This document shows positions 1 to 7,718 of a stretch of 43,529 nt of DNA, one piece after another (the stretch's first letter is position 1; each line of letters opens with the position of its first letter). The notes under the pieces were generated by a model. It worked only from the letters and a program-made list of their open reading frames with translations, searched no databases and was not told the origin of the DNA. The DNA is from Gemmatimonadota bacterium (GTDB lineage: Bacteria; Latescibacterota; UBA2968; UBA8231): positions 1 to 43,529 of the forward strand of contig JABHDC010000095.1 in NCBI GenBank assembly GCA_018673255.1, read 5' to 3'. The translations under genes were made by a program, and so were the position numbers.

Positions 1-270
1 CTTCGATCGGGGAGACGTCGTCGTCATCACCATCGTCGTATTCGTCCTCGTCGTCGTCATCATCTTCATCGGTGCTTACATCGTCGTCATCATCGTCTTC
101 TTCTTCATCGTCATCGTCGTCGTCTTCTTCATCGTCGTCTTCTTCTTCCTCGTCCTCATCATCATCCTCATCATCTTCGTCCTCATCGTGATCGTCGACA
201 TCTTCTTCGTCGTCGTCGTCATCGTCGTCGTTACCGACATTCCCGTCGTCGTCGTCATCATCCTCAGGGG
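1..270 (-). repeat. Low-complexity GAC/GAT/GAA coding tract
   Basis: On the plus strand this stretch is an irregular run of tcg, tca and tct triplets; on the minus strand it reads GAC, GAT, GAA and GAG codons for the acidic tail. The triplets are mixed rather than perfect repeats, so it is low-complexity coding sequence, not a simple microsatellite. Slippage and length variation between strains are likely here. Confidence 0.85.
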
Positions 271-889
271 AAGCGACGGAAGCCGGTGCCCTGACAGCAT
301 CCGGGTTGATGAAGGGATCATTGAAGAAGTCACGGATGACTTCGGCCACACCCGCATCGCCCACCGACTTCAGTCCGAGGGCCATGACCTGCGACATGCT
401 GGCGGCACCCTCGATGACAGGTTTGAGAACACTGGTGAGGGTGATGTTGGCGCCCTTGAGGATCTTGGCGACCACGACGAGAGCGCAGGCGTCGGCAATA
501 AAACGCTCGATGTAGTCACGGGGACGATCGGAACTGGTACGCTTGCCCGTCGTACGGTAAAGCTTGAGCAACGCCGTCTTGATCTTGCCCTTCGTCAGCC
601 GCTCATCACCCAGGTTGTAGATGAACGTCATGAAGTGCAGGACCTTGGCGACCTCTTCCTTGAACTCGAAGATGTCCAGATCGAGACGACCGGACCGCAA
701 TTGCAGGATGTAGGGGATCTCAGGTGTCTTGCGATTGGCCACCATGATGGGGTGGCAGATTTCTTCCCAGACGTCGATGGCCTCTTCAGGATCCATCTTG
801 AGCAGATTGCACCACTGGCGCCACGTCGTGGCGGGGATGCGGCTCTCATTCTGCAGACGGGCGAGACCGTCGCTGTTACTCTTGGACAT
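1..889 (-). CDS. Hypothetical protein with extreme Asp/Glu-rich C-terminal tail (3' end outside window)
   Basis: The reading frame runs from ATG at 889-887 through the left window edge without a stop, so at least 296 residues are visible and the C-terminus is missing. The only ATG after the in-frame upstream TAG is at 889, and no good Shine-Dalgarno precedes it. Residues 1 to about 205 look like a soluble, mostly helical domain (start MSKSNSDGLARLQNES, later a GDERLTKGKIKTALLK segment). From about residue 206 the protein becomes almost entirely Asp and Glu for nearly 90 residues, broken by a few Gly, Asn, Val, Ser and Tyr. No signal peptide or membrane segment is seen. I do not recognise the family. 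The tail could bind cations or basic proteins, as acidic tails of histone-chaperone-like or nucleic-acid-mimic proteins do, but that is only an analogy. It lies downstream of the ABC operon, separated from it by a hairpin. Confidence 0.8.
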   Translation of the reverse strand, partial: MSKSNSDGLARLQNESRIPATTWRQWCNLLKMDPEEAIDVWEEICHPIMVANRKTPEIPYILQLRSGRLDLDIFEFKEEVAKVLHFMTFIYNLGDERLTKGKIKTALLKLYRTTGKRTSSDRPRDYIERFIADACALVVVAKILKGANITLTSVLKPVIEGAASMSQVMALGLKSVGDAGVAEVIRDFFNDPFINPDAVRAPASVASPEDDDDDDGNVGNDDDDDDDEEDVDDHDEDEDDEDDDEDEEEEDDDEEDDDDDDEEEDDDDDDVSTDEDDDDDEDEYDDGDDDDVSPIE

Positions 890-1014
890 AAACCGAATCT
901 GCGGCGGATGGTAGGAGATGACCCGGTGCCGAAGGTAATCCTGTAACGTCCTCTACCGCAACGCCCAAGCGACTGCTCTCCAGCAGAGAAAGGCCAGAAA
1001 TGCCAAACTTCATA

Positions 1015-1048
1015 CAAAACAGACAAACGATTGCCGGACGAGTCCGGC
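1015..1048 (-). terminator. Hairpin downstream of the ABC operon
   Basis: On the minus strand GCCGGAC and GTCCGGC (1048-1042 and 1039-1033) pair across a 2-nt gap, or as a 6-bp stem with a CTCG loop. A T-rich stretch (AATCGTTTGTCTGTTTTG) follows. It lies 43 nt past the stop of the last permease gene and fits a rho-independent terminator, although the T-run is interrupted. Confidence 0.5.
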
Positions 1049-1090
1049 CAGTCTGTCGGGCAGAGCCGACGGCACCGTGTCGATCAGTCG

Positions 1091-2497
1091 CTACTGGACG
1101 TCGTAGCGCAGGAAAGACAGGTAGGCGCCCATGAAGAAGATGACATTCCATACAACGAGCAGAAGTACGTCGGGATAGATCGACGTCAGGCGATCGGCAA
1201 CCGGCATATGATGGAATTCGAACTGTGGCGCGTCGCTCAGATCGAGATTGTTGAACTGCTCCAAAAATTCCGGCGTCATCCTGCCACGGTTGTTCGCCAT
1301 CGCCTCCCGAAAAGCGGTCTGCTTCTCTTCAGCGTAGGTCCCCCATTTCTCGGCGAAGGCCTTGAGCGATTCCACGTAGCGCTCTTCCTGATCGATGCCG
1401 GACGCGGCAAGATCGAGACTGGCAAGCGTGAAAGAGGTCATCGGCGAAACACGCGCCACGATGCCTGACCAGCGCATCTGGTGGCGAACCTGAGCGGTCT
1501 GACTGTCGGAGACCTTCTGCATCTCGGCCTCCATCTCTTCACGCATTCCTTCGAAACGTTCGCGCAGTGCGTCGTCGTAGACGTCGTCGCGCCCCTGCTT
1601 TTCCTGTTCTTCACGCCAGATCTTCTGGAAGCGATCGTTCCAATCCTGCTGAATCGCTGCCTTCTCTCGGCGCATGCTCTCCTGTGACGGAATCGGCACG
1701 ATCTGGGCCACCGCATAAGGGGCCATGTTTGGCACGGCGAGTACGAAACTGACCCACAGCAGGAGAAGCACCGTCACCGACGTCGATGCCAGACGTGTCC
1801 GGCTGCTGACCAGCAGTCCCAGCGAGAACACGGCCGCCAGATACAGCAGAGCGAGCACGAACAACGACAGCAGCGCCAGTGTGCCCTCCAGGTCGGGCTC
1901 GACGTCGGGGAAGAGCAACATCATGAGCATGGCCAGGACGAAAGAGACCGTAAAGGGAGCGATCAGGGCCAGGTATCCACCGATCCATTTGCCCAGCAGA
2001 ACCAGATCGCGTGGCACACTGTAGGAGAGCAGCAATTTGAGCACACCGGATTCGGCTTCACCGGAGACTGCATCATAGCCAAAGGCCAGCGCCAGAAGCG
2101 AGATGATGACCCCGACGATGAAGACGAAATCGACGGCCGGGAACAGGGGCAGAATCGGATTGCCTTCCCAACTCTCGGGAAAATCGAGGCGATTTCCCGG
2201 CTGGACTTTCACACTCTCCGTCAACTCCTGAGAGAGCCCCCGTACGAGGGTGTTCATCAGGTTCAGTGGTCGATCGACGGTCACGCCCTGGTAGAGCGAC
2301 CAGACCTCGGTGCGTGATTCGAGTTCATTGCGATGCATGACCCGATTCATGTTGTACGTCGACAGCGCCTCGCCATAATCACGTGTGAGCACGACGCTGC
2401 TCAGCAGCATGACCAGAAGACAGACAGCACATGCGATGGCGAATCGGAGGGATCGCAACTGGTCGAGCAGTTCCTTGCGGACGATGTGCAGAAGCAT
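1091..2497 (-). CDS. ABC-2 type transporter permease, paralogue 1 (DUF3526-like)
   Basis: Inner-membrane permease of an ABC-2 exporter, 468 residues. It has an N-terminal helix at about 18-42, a long extracytoplasmic loop to about 115, and a cluster of helices at about 118-270 (including VDFVFIVGVIISLLALAFGY and a GKWIGGYLALIAP segment). A second large, charged, coiled loop follows at about 270-435, then a last helix ending in FLRYDVQ. This layout, with a big loop after helix 1 and another before the last helix, is typical of NosY/DUF3526-type permeases. It is clearly paralogous to the gene just upstream: both share the SVPRD-(2)-LLGKW motif, a P(I/V)PS motif before the second loop, and the FLRYDV ending. 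The 17-nt gap to that gene indicates one operon, and the pair probably forms a heterodimer driven by the ATPase at 5391-6113. The substrate is unknown. Confidence 0.85.
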   Translation of the reverse strand: MLLHIVRKELLDQLRSLRFAIACAVCLLVMLLSSVVLTRDYGEALSTYNMNRVMHRNELESRTEVWSLYQGVTVDRPLNLMNTLVRGLSQELTESVKVQPGNRLDFPESWEGNPILPLFPAVDFVFIVGVIISLLALAFGYDAVSGEAESGVLKLLLSYSVPRDLVLLGKWIGGYLALIAPFTVSFVLAMLMMLLFPDVEPDLEGTLALLSLFVLALLYLAAVFSLGLLVSSRTRLASTSVTVLLLLWVSFVLAVPNMAPYAVAQIVPIPSQESMRREKAAIQQDWNDRFQKIWREEQEKQGRDDVYDDALRERFEGMREEMEAEMQKVSDSQTAQVRHQMRWSGIVARVSPMTSFTLASLDLAASGIDQEERYVESLKAFAEKWGTYAEEKQTAFREAMANNRGRMTPEFLEQFNNLDLSDAPQFEFHHMPVADRLTSIYPDVLLLVVWNVIFFMGAYLSFLRYDVQ

Positions 2498-2514
2498 GGC
2501 CGTTTCTCTCTCAG

Positions 2515-3906
2515 CTATGTGACATCATACCGCAGGAAGAACACGAAGGAGAGCATGAAGAAGAGCACGGCGAATACGACCAGGAGCAGGATGTCGAACA
2601 TCGCCGCGTCGATCGCCTGTCGCGTGTTCTCCGAATACATCGTGAAGCGCGGGATCGAGTCGGCGTCGAACCAGTCCGCTTCATTCACTGTGGGGCCACC
2701 AGGCCCATATTGAATCTTGCCCGAGTTGAACAACTCACTCCGCCAGTCCTGTTGTGCCTCCTGGAACCGATCGTGGGCATCCCGGAATCGATCGAAAAGG
2801 ATCGGCCCCGTCCCAGCCAGACGAGTCACAGCGAACAGGTAACTTGCCGAGGGTGACAGACGGGCCAGCCCCTTGCTGAGCGATACCTGACGGGTCATGC
2901 GATCGTTGTAGAACTGGTCGAGTTTGCGACGCTTGCGCTCTGCCTCCTGCGTGATCTTCTCAGACTCCTCACGATCGCCATATACCTTGCGTTTGCTGAT
3001 CGCGGCTTGGAGCAATTGGGCTTCCCGATCGATCGCCTGCTGCTCGGCATCGATCACCTGACGCGAAGGAACCGGCGCCATCAGGCGGGCCGTGATCGGC
3101 GCCAGATTCGGCACGACCAGGATCCAGCCGATCCACACCAGCAGCGACATGAGCAGTGCCGTCGAACCGCGGTGCGTCGCTGTGGAGATGAACAGACCCA
3201 GGCTGAAGAAGACCGCAATATAGAGCAGGGAAATGGCAGCGATGAAGACGAATCGAATCACATCGTCTTCGCGTAGCTGCATCCCCCCGGAAAGTGACAG
3301 ATAGACGAATCCGCCCAGCGTCGCCACGGCGAAGGGAACGCAGATCGACAGATACCCACCGACCCACTTGCCCAGCAGCACCGTATCACGGGGCACCGAA
3401 TTCGACATCAGGATCTTCAGCGTCCCCCGTTCCTTCTCGCCGCAGATCGAGTCGAAGACGAACAGCAAAGCCAGCAGGCTCAGCACGATGTTGACGACGT
3501 AGACGAAATCGGGGGCCTGGAAGACATCGTAGAGCACGTTGCGTCCGAGTCGGTCGTCACTGGATCGCATGATCCAGCGGCTGCGCGACGAAACCTGTGT
3601 CGGCAGAGATCCCTCGAGTCCGCGCGCCAGGACCGCCAGGGGTTGCGGTGCGCGCACCCCGGAGAAATCCGCCTGCATCACCTTCTGGACCTTCTGCCCC
3701 TCGTCGGGCGTACTCATGATCTCGTCCAGTTGCTTGGCCAACTCCCCCTCAGCTTCGAGATAGCCATCCATTCTCGTCTCGTGCTGAGCCCCCATGAGAA
3801 ACATGGAGACCACGACGATCGTGAAGAGCAGGACATACGTCACGGCGAAGCGGAAGCTGAGGACGTTGTGCACGACCTCTTTGCGGATGATTCTCAGTAG
3901 CAGCAT
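2515..3906 (-). CDS. ABC-2 type transporter permease, paralogue 2 (DUF3526-like)
   Basis: 463-residue inner-membrane permease with the same architecture as the downstream gene: helix 1 at about 17-40, a large loop with charged residues to about 125, helices at about 128-290 containing a GKWVGGYLSICVP segment, a second long coiled loop (about 290-430), and a terminal helix ending in FLRYDVT. The motif RGTLKILMSNSVPRDTVLLG matches the equivalent part of paralogue 1. It begins 10 nt after the stop of the HEAT/CBM9-like lipoprotein gene, so the four genes ATPase, lipoprotein, permease 2 and permease 1 are tightly packed on one strand. Two different permeases suggest a heterodimeric membrane channel. 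The family assignment is firm; transport direction (export) is inferred from ABC-2 membership and absence of a solute-binding protein. Confidence 0.85.
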   Translation of the reverse strand: MLLLRIIRKEVVHNVLSFRFAVTYVLLFTIVVVSMFLMGAQHETRMDGYLEAEGELAKQLDEIMSTPDEGQKVQKVMQADFSGVRAPQPLAVLARGLEGSLPTQVSSRSRWIMRSSDDRLGRNVLYDVFQAPDFVYVVNIVLSLLALLFVFDSICGEKERGTLKILMSNSVPRDTVLLGKWVGGYLSICVPFAVATLGGFVYLSLSGGMQLREDDVIRFVFIAAISLLYIAVFFSLGLFISTATHRGSTALLMSLLVWIGWILVVPNLAPITARLMAPVPSRQVIDAEQQAIDREAQLLQAAISKRKVYGDREESEKITQEAERKRRKLDQFYNDRMTRQVSLSKGLARLSPSASYLFAVTRLAGTGPILFDRFRDAHDRFQEAQQDWRSELFNSGKIQYGPGGPTVNEADWFDADSIPRFTMYSENTRQAIDAAMFDILLLVVFAVLFFMLSFVFFLRYDVT

Positions 3907-3916
3907 TCAGATGGAC

Positions 3917-5353
3917 TCACCGGAAGAGGAGTGCCCCGAAGTCATCGGGACTGTGACCACCGCTGTAGGTGCGTACCCACTGATTGTATTCTTCGCCGCG
4001 ATAGACGCGGATCAGATTGAAGCCCCAGATTGTGCCCGGTGTGGGTGTGGGGATATGGGCCTCATCAAAATCGATTCGGTACTCGATCGTCCAGTGATCC
4101 TCGCCGACGTGTGTAGCCAGTGCGTCCTGAGCACGCCAGCGATCATCATTCCAGTCCTGCGGATTCCCACCACTGGAGAAGACTTCCTGCTGTGACCGAT
4201 TGATCCATTCATCGACACGAACACCGAGACTGTTGATGCCGATGTGGGCGTAGGAGCTGTGATCGAAGTTTGTATCGATGAACAACTCGATGATGTCATC
4301 TTTCCAGATGCTCAGATCACCCACAGGACCGCCTTCATATGCATCGGCCTGCTCCTCCTCGTCCGGGGTGATATTGGTGACCAGATCGCCCGGAGAGTCA
4401 TCCTCGCCGTAGAAGCCGATCCACAGGGATGTGGCCGTGCGACCGATGTAGAAGTGTGAGGCGTGTTCGGCGGGAGCCGCAGCCGTGTGGGTAAAGGCGA
4501 ACTGGACGGCGCGGTCCGCTCGCACCGCCTGGCGCCACACAGGATCATCGAGACGGCCATCGAGGCTCGGCGCAGATGGCAACATGGGAACATCGATCAG
4601 CAGGCCATAGGCCCGCAGAGAGTCGAGGCCGCGCTCGGGATCGGCATTCTCGTATAGATATCGCCCCAGCCGGTATTGAGCCCGCTGGCTGGCTGGATAG
4701 ATATCGAGGGCGACAGCAAAGAGTGACTCCGCCTCAGCGAGACGGGCTTCGAGGGTGGCCTGCCGCGCCTTGGTCAACACGGCGTCCACCTGACTGGCGA
4801 CGCGGATCATCGCCTCCCGCTGCACGTCGTTGCTCGAATCCAGCAGCATCGTTCTGGCCAGTGAATCCAGCACCGCCACCTGCTCTGGACGCAGCTTGCT
4901 CTCGAAGCTGTCGACAGCGATCAGGGCTTCGAGTCGGATCTGTGGGTCACCGTCCCGCAATGCAACCATCACCGCCTCGAGCAGCTGCACGCGTCGATGC
5001 ATGCCGGCCAGTCGGATGATCCGTGCCCGCAGGGCCGGGTCTTCACTGTTGGACAGCAGTTGGGTCAGTGCTGGACCGATGCGGCCATCTTCAACACGCA
5101 TCATCAGACTGATGAGGATTTCCACGAGGGCAGGCCGGGCGCTCAGATGCCCGGGATCGGCCAGGGCGGCCAGCAGGGGGCCAACAGCCCGTTCCTTGGC
5201 CAGCAGCAACTCCTGAGTTGCCGCCTCACGCTCGTCTACCGTACCCGACAGATCATCCACTAGATCCTCGGGGCCGGCAGCGCAGCCCAGCATCCACAGA
5301 ATCAGAAGCGCGCCCAGAGCCACCAGGCGTCGCCGACAGGTTCGTTTGATCAA
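3917..5353 (-). CDS. Lipoprotein with HEAT-like repeats and a C-terminal CBM9/DOMON-like domain
   Basis: Probably a surface or periplasmic lipoprotein of 478 residues. The start is taken as TTG at 5353 because GGGAGG lies 5 nt upstream; a longer frame reaches 5467 but would overlap the ATPase gene and push the signal peptide inward. From TTG the protein opens with a basic stretch, a hydrophobic helix and a lipobox-like ...WMLGC, so Cys24 is the likely lipidated residue. Residues about 35-200 form HEAT/armadillo-like helical repeats, followed by a TPR-like helix pair (about 205-245). From about 265 the motif PSLDGRLDDPVW, then DDIIELFIDTN and WGFNLIRVYRG, mark a CBM9-like (DOMON superfamily) beta-sandwich that commonly binds carbohydrate or haem. 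It sits between the ATPase and permease genes, so it may be an extracytoplasmic partner of the exporter. The ligand is unknown. Confidence 0.75.
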   Translation of the reverse strand: MIKRTCRRRLVALGALLILWMLGCAAGPEDLVDDLSGTVDEREAATQELLLAKERAVGPLLAALADPGHLSARPALVEILISLMMRVEDGRIGPALTQLLSNSEDPALRARIIRLAGMHRRVQLLEAVMVALRDGDPQIRLEALIAVDSFESKLRPEQVAVLDSLARTMLLDSSNDVQREAMIRVASQVDAVLTKARQATLEARLAEAESLFAVALDIYPASQRAQYRLGRYLYENADPERGLDSLRAYGLLIDVPMLPSAPSLDGRLDDPVWRQAVRADRAVQFAFTHTAAAPAEHASHFYIGRTATSLWIGFYGEDDSPGDLVTNITPDEEEQADAYEGGPVGDLSIWKDDIIELFIDTNFDHSSYAHIGINSLGVRVDEWINRSQQEVFSSGGNPQDWNDDRWRAQDALATHVGEDHWTIEYRIDFDEAHIPTPTPGTIWGFNLIRVYRGEEYNQWVRTYSGGHSPDDFGALLFR

Positions 5354-5390
5354 CTCCGCCTCCCGGATCGGTGTGGCGGTTGACGTGGGC

Positions 5391-6113
5391 TCAGGCGGCC
5401 TGTTCTGCCGGCTGACTGACGTATTCGACGTAGATCTTCTCGAGGTCTTCCTGCTCCAGCTCTTCACTGGTGAAGATCTTCACGAGATTCCCTTCGACCA
5501 TGATGCCAACGCGATCGGCGATCTGCTTGGCGCGGAAGATATCGTGCGTCGTCATCCAGATCGCCTTGTTCTCTTCTCGCAACTCAGCCAGGAGTTGGAG
5601 AAATTCGGCGCCACTCTTCGGGTCCAGTCCGGACGTGGGCTCGTCGAGCAGGATGACTTCGGCATCCTTCATGATGGCGATGGCAATGCCGAGTTTCTGG
5701 CGCATGCCCTTGGAGAAACCTTTCAGTCGGCGATCGAAGGCATCTTGCTGAAGCCCGACGCGCCCCATCACCTCACGATATTCATCGTCCCCGACGTCCT
5801 TGCGCCCCCCCAGCTTGGTGAAGAATTCGAGATTCTGGCGGGCGGTAAAATTGCCGTAGAGCATGACATTTTCGGAGACGTAGGCCACGTGCTTCTTGGC
5901 CTCCAGTGGATCCTTGGTCACGTCGATACCACAGATCTTGACGGTACCCGCCGTCGGCTCAGTGAAACCGAGGGAAACCATCAGCGTCGTCGTCTTGCCG
6001 GCGCCATTGGCGCCCAGCATGGTGAAGATCTCACCTGGCTCGATGGTCAGAGACAGATCGTTGACGGCATGCACATCACCGTAGTGTTTGGAAAGGCCGA
6101 TGATCTCAAGCAT
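5391..6113 (-). CDS. ABC transporter ATP-binding protein
   Basis: Cytoplasmic ATPase subunit of an ABC-2 exporter, 240 residues, a normal length. Walker A is GANGAGKTT (about 34-42), the Q-loop region contains VAYVSENVMLYG (a Ser-Glu where Gln is more usual), the signature is FSKGMRQKLG (about 139-148), Walker B with the catalytic Glu is VILLDEPTSGLDP, and the H-loop His is in WMTTHD. The C-terminal extension (EELEQEDLEKIYVEYV) is typical of NatA/CcmA-type subunits. It is the first gene of the minus-strand operon and is divergent from the TolC-like gene. Paired with the two permeases at 1091-3906 it should drive export or remodelling of an envelope substrate. Confidence 0.93.
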   Translation of the reverse strand: MLEIIGLSKHYGDVHAVNDLSLTIEPGEIFTMLGANGAGKTTTLMVSLGFTEPTAGTVKICGIDVTKDPLEAKKHVAYVSENVMLYGNFTARQNLEFFTKLGGRKDVGDDEYREVMGRVGLQQDAFDRRLKGFSKGMRQKLGIAIAIMKDAEVILLDEPTSGLDPKSGAEFLQLLAELREENKAIWMTTHDIFRAKQIADRVGIMVEGNLVKIFTSEELEQEDLEKIYVEYVSQPAEQAA

Positions 6114-6374
6114 CCGTAAGTCCTTTGCGACGGGCGGCTCAGGGGACGATTCGCGGTAACAGTGGCTGGCAAAGGTGACCTATGTCAAGCACTTCACACG
6201 CGCTCTGAGCCGAAGTGGCAGCACCAATGCGGCCTCGAGCCTGCCAACAGCTCCCACGCCTGCGGAACCTCGCAACCACAGGCCGTTGCAGGCCATCCCC
6301 GAATCTTGACAGGGTCCGCCCTGCTCATCTAAGCTAACGCGAACATCAGCTACCACCCGAAACCTCTGATTTTC
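6114..6374. promoter_or_regulatory. Divergent promoter region between the ABC operon and the TolC-like operon
   Basis: This 261-nt gap separates two divergent operons. On the plus strand TTGACA at 6306-6311 is followed by TAAGCT at 6330-6335 (18-nt spacing) or by CTAAGC one base earlier, a perfect -35 with a poor -10. On the minus strand TTGACA lies at 6188-6183, with only weak -10 candidates 17-19 nt further. Both operons may be transcribed from this shared region, which supports a common function. Promoter calls are from consensus matching by eye. Confidence 0.4.
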
Positions 6375-7718
6375 TTGAACTTGCGCACACTATTCTTCTC
6401 CATTATCTGCCTCGCGATCGCTCTGTTCGCAACCACGGCGAATGGTGACGATGTGGCGCCGACACTGCCGGCCATGATCGATGGTGCCCTGTCCGGCAAT
6501 CGGGAACTGGCGCAGGCGCGCGAACGCATCGAGATGGTCCGCGCCGATCATGTCGTGGTGCGCTCGCGATTGATGCCGCGTCTGAGTCTGTCCGCCTCCT
6601 ACGACGGACTGCGTACCGGTGCACGTGGAGAGGTCGAGGACGACATCTCCAGCCAACTGCTCTACGAGCAGCGGCTCTTCGAATTCGGTCCGCATGCAGC
6701 CCAGGAAGTCCGCCTTCGCAGCGATCTGCGCAATGCACTCTTCGACTACGAAGATCAGGTCTACACGGTCCTGTCGAGAGTGTGGGAGGTCTACCACCTG
6801 ATCCTGCTCAAGGATCAGCAGATCGCCCTGCGCGGAGCATCACGCGACAGTTTCGAGGTCTTCCTGCAGAAGCAGACGGCCCGATTTGACGTGCGTCTGG
6901 CCTCGGAAGAGGACATGCTTCAGGCTGAACTCAACGTCCTGAACGAAGAGCTGGAGATCAACAGCCTCCAACGCCAGCAACTCAACGACAAGATGGAGTT
7001 GCTGCGTCTCGTGGGACGACCGATCGGCACCGAGATCGACCTGAAGGGAGAGTTGGCACCCTTCGTCATCGATCAGAATGAGGCCGTGGAAATCGCCCTT
7101 GCCCGAGACGTACAGATTGGCCTGAATGCTCAGCTGCTGGCCGAGCAGCAACGCGTCGTTCGAGAGCAACGGTGGGAGTACGCCCCGGATCTGTCCCTGC
7201 AGGCCGGTGTCAACGACGGTCGACGATCTGCAGCGGTGACCATCGATCGCGACAGCCAGACATGGGGAGTCGATATGGCCGCCGGTCTCAGCCTCGACGA
7301 AGCGCGCAAAGACATCCCGGAAGAGAGTGCGACGTGGCGTACTCAGTTGCAGGCAAGATTCCCGATTTTTGAGGGCGGCATACGCATCGGTCAGGAGAAG
7401 CTGGAACGCGCCCGCCTGCGCCAGATCGAGATCCGCCTGCGCGACCTGCGGGCTGGTGTGGACCTGGAAGTGCGACAGGCCTATCAGTCCATGCTGGAAG
7501 CGGAGGAGAAAGCACGATTGCAGGAGCGCTTTGTCCACATCGCTCGTCGACGTCTCGAGATCAACCAGTTCCTGCAGGAAAAGGGACAGGCGGACGAGGC
7601 CAAGCTGGAGGCGGTCCGCAGTTCATTCTTCAGTGCCCAGGAGCGGCTGTTCACCAACCAGAGGACCTATATCCAGAGCCAGGCTCGATTGCGTCGGCTC
7701 ATGGGGTATGTCGAATGA
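6375..7718 (+). CDS. TolC-family outer membrane channel protein
   Basis: Outer-membrane efflux channel, 447 residues (TolC family usually 420-480). It has a signal peptide (hydrophobic run to about 22, cleavage near TANG/DD) and two long helical/coiled halves separated by beta strands. Family hallmarks are the N-terminal block SGNRELAQARERIEMVRADH and the first strand region LMPRLSLSASYDG. The second repeat contains WEYAPDLSLQAGVNDG followed later by FEGGIRIGQEKLERARLRQ. The start codon is TTG at 6375 (a second TTG at 6381), without a strong Shine-Dalgarno. The stop overlaps the next start in ATGA, so translation is probably coupled to the two following genes. It is divergent from an ABC-2 exporter, which suggests that it forms the outer-membrane exit for that system. 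Confidence 0.88.
   Translation: MNLRTLFFSIICLAIALFATTANGDDVAPTLPAMIDGALSGNRELAQARERIEMVRADHVVVRSRLMPRLSLSASYDGLRTGARGEVEDDISSQLLYEQRLFEFGPHAAQEVRLRSDLRNALFDYEDQVYTVLSRVWEVYHLILLKDQQIALRGASRDSFEVFLQKQTARFDVRLASEEDMLQAELNVLNEELEINSLQRQQLNDKMELLRLVGRPIGTEIDLKGELAPFVIDQNEAVEIALARDVQIGLNAQLLAEQQRVVREQRWEYAPDLSLQAGVNDGRRSAAVTIDRDSQTWGVDMAAGLSLDEARKDIPEESATWRTQLQARFPIFEGGIRIGQEKLERARLRQIEIRLRDLRAGVDLEVRQAYQSMLEAEEKARLQERFVHIARRRLEINQFLQEKGQADEAKLEAVRSSFFSAQERLFTNQRTYIQSQARLRRLMGYVE

Noticed and set aside
1..270. Repeated triplets as a possible CRISPR or microsatellite
   Set aside because: No repeat-spacer structure; the triplets are irregular and encode a continuous acidic tail.
188..946. Plus-strand open frame of 252 codons at the left end
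   Set aside because: It is the complement of the acidic-tail gene; its Val/Ile-rich start is only the reverse of Asp/Glu codons.
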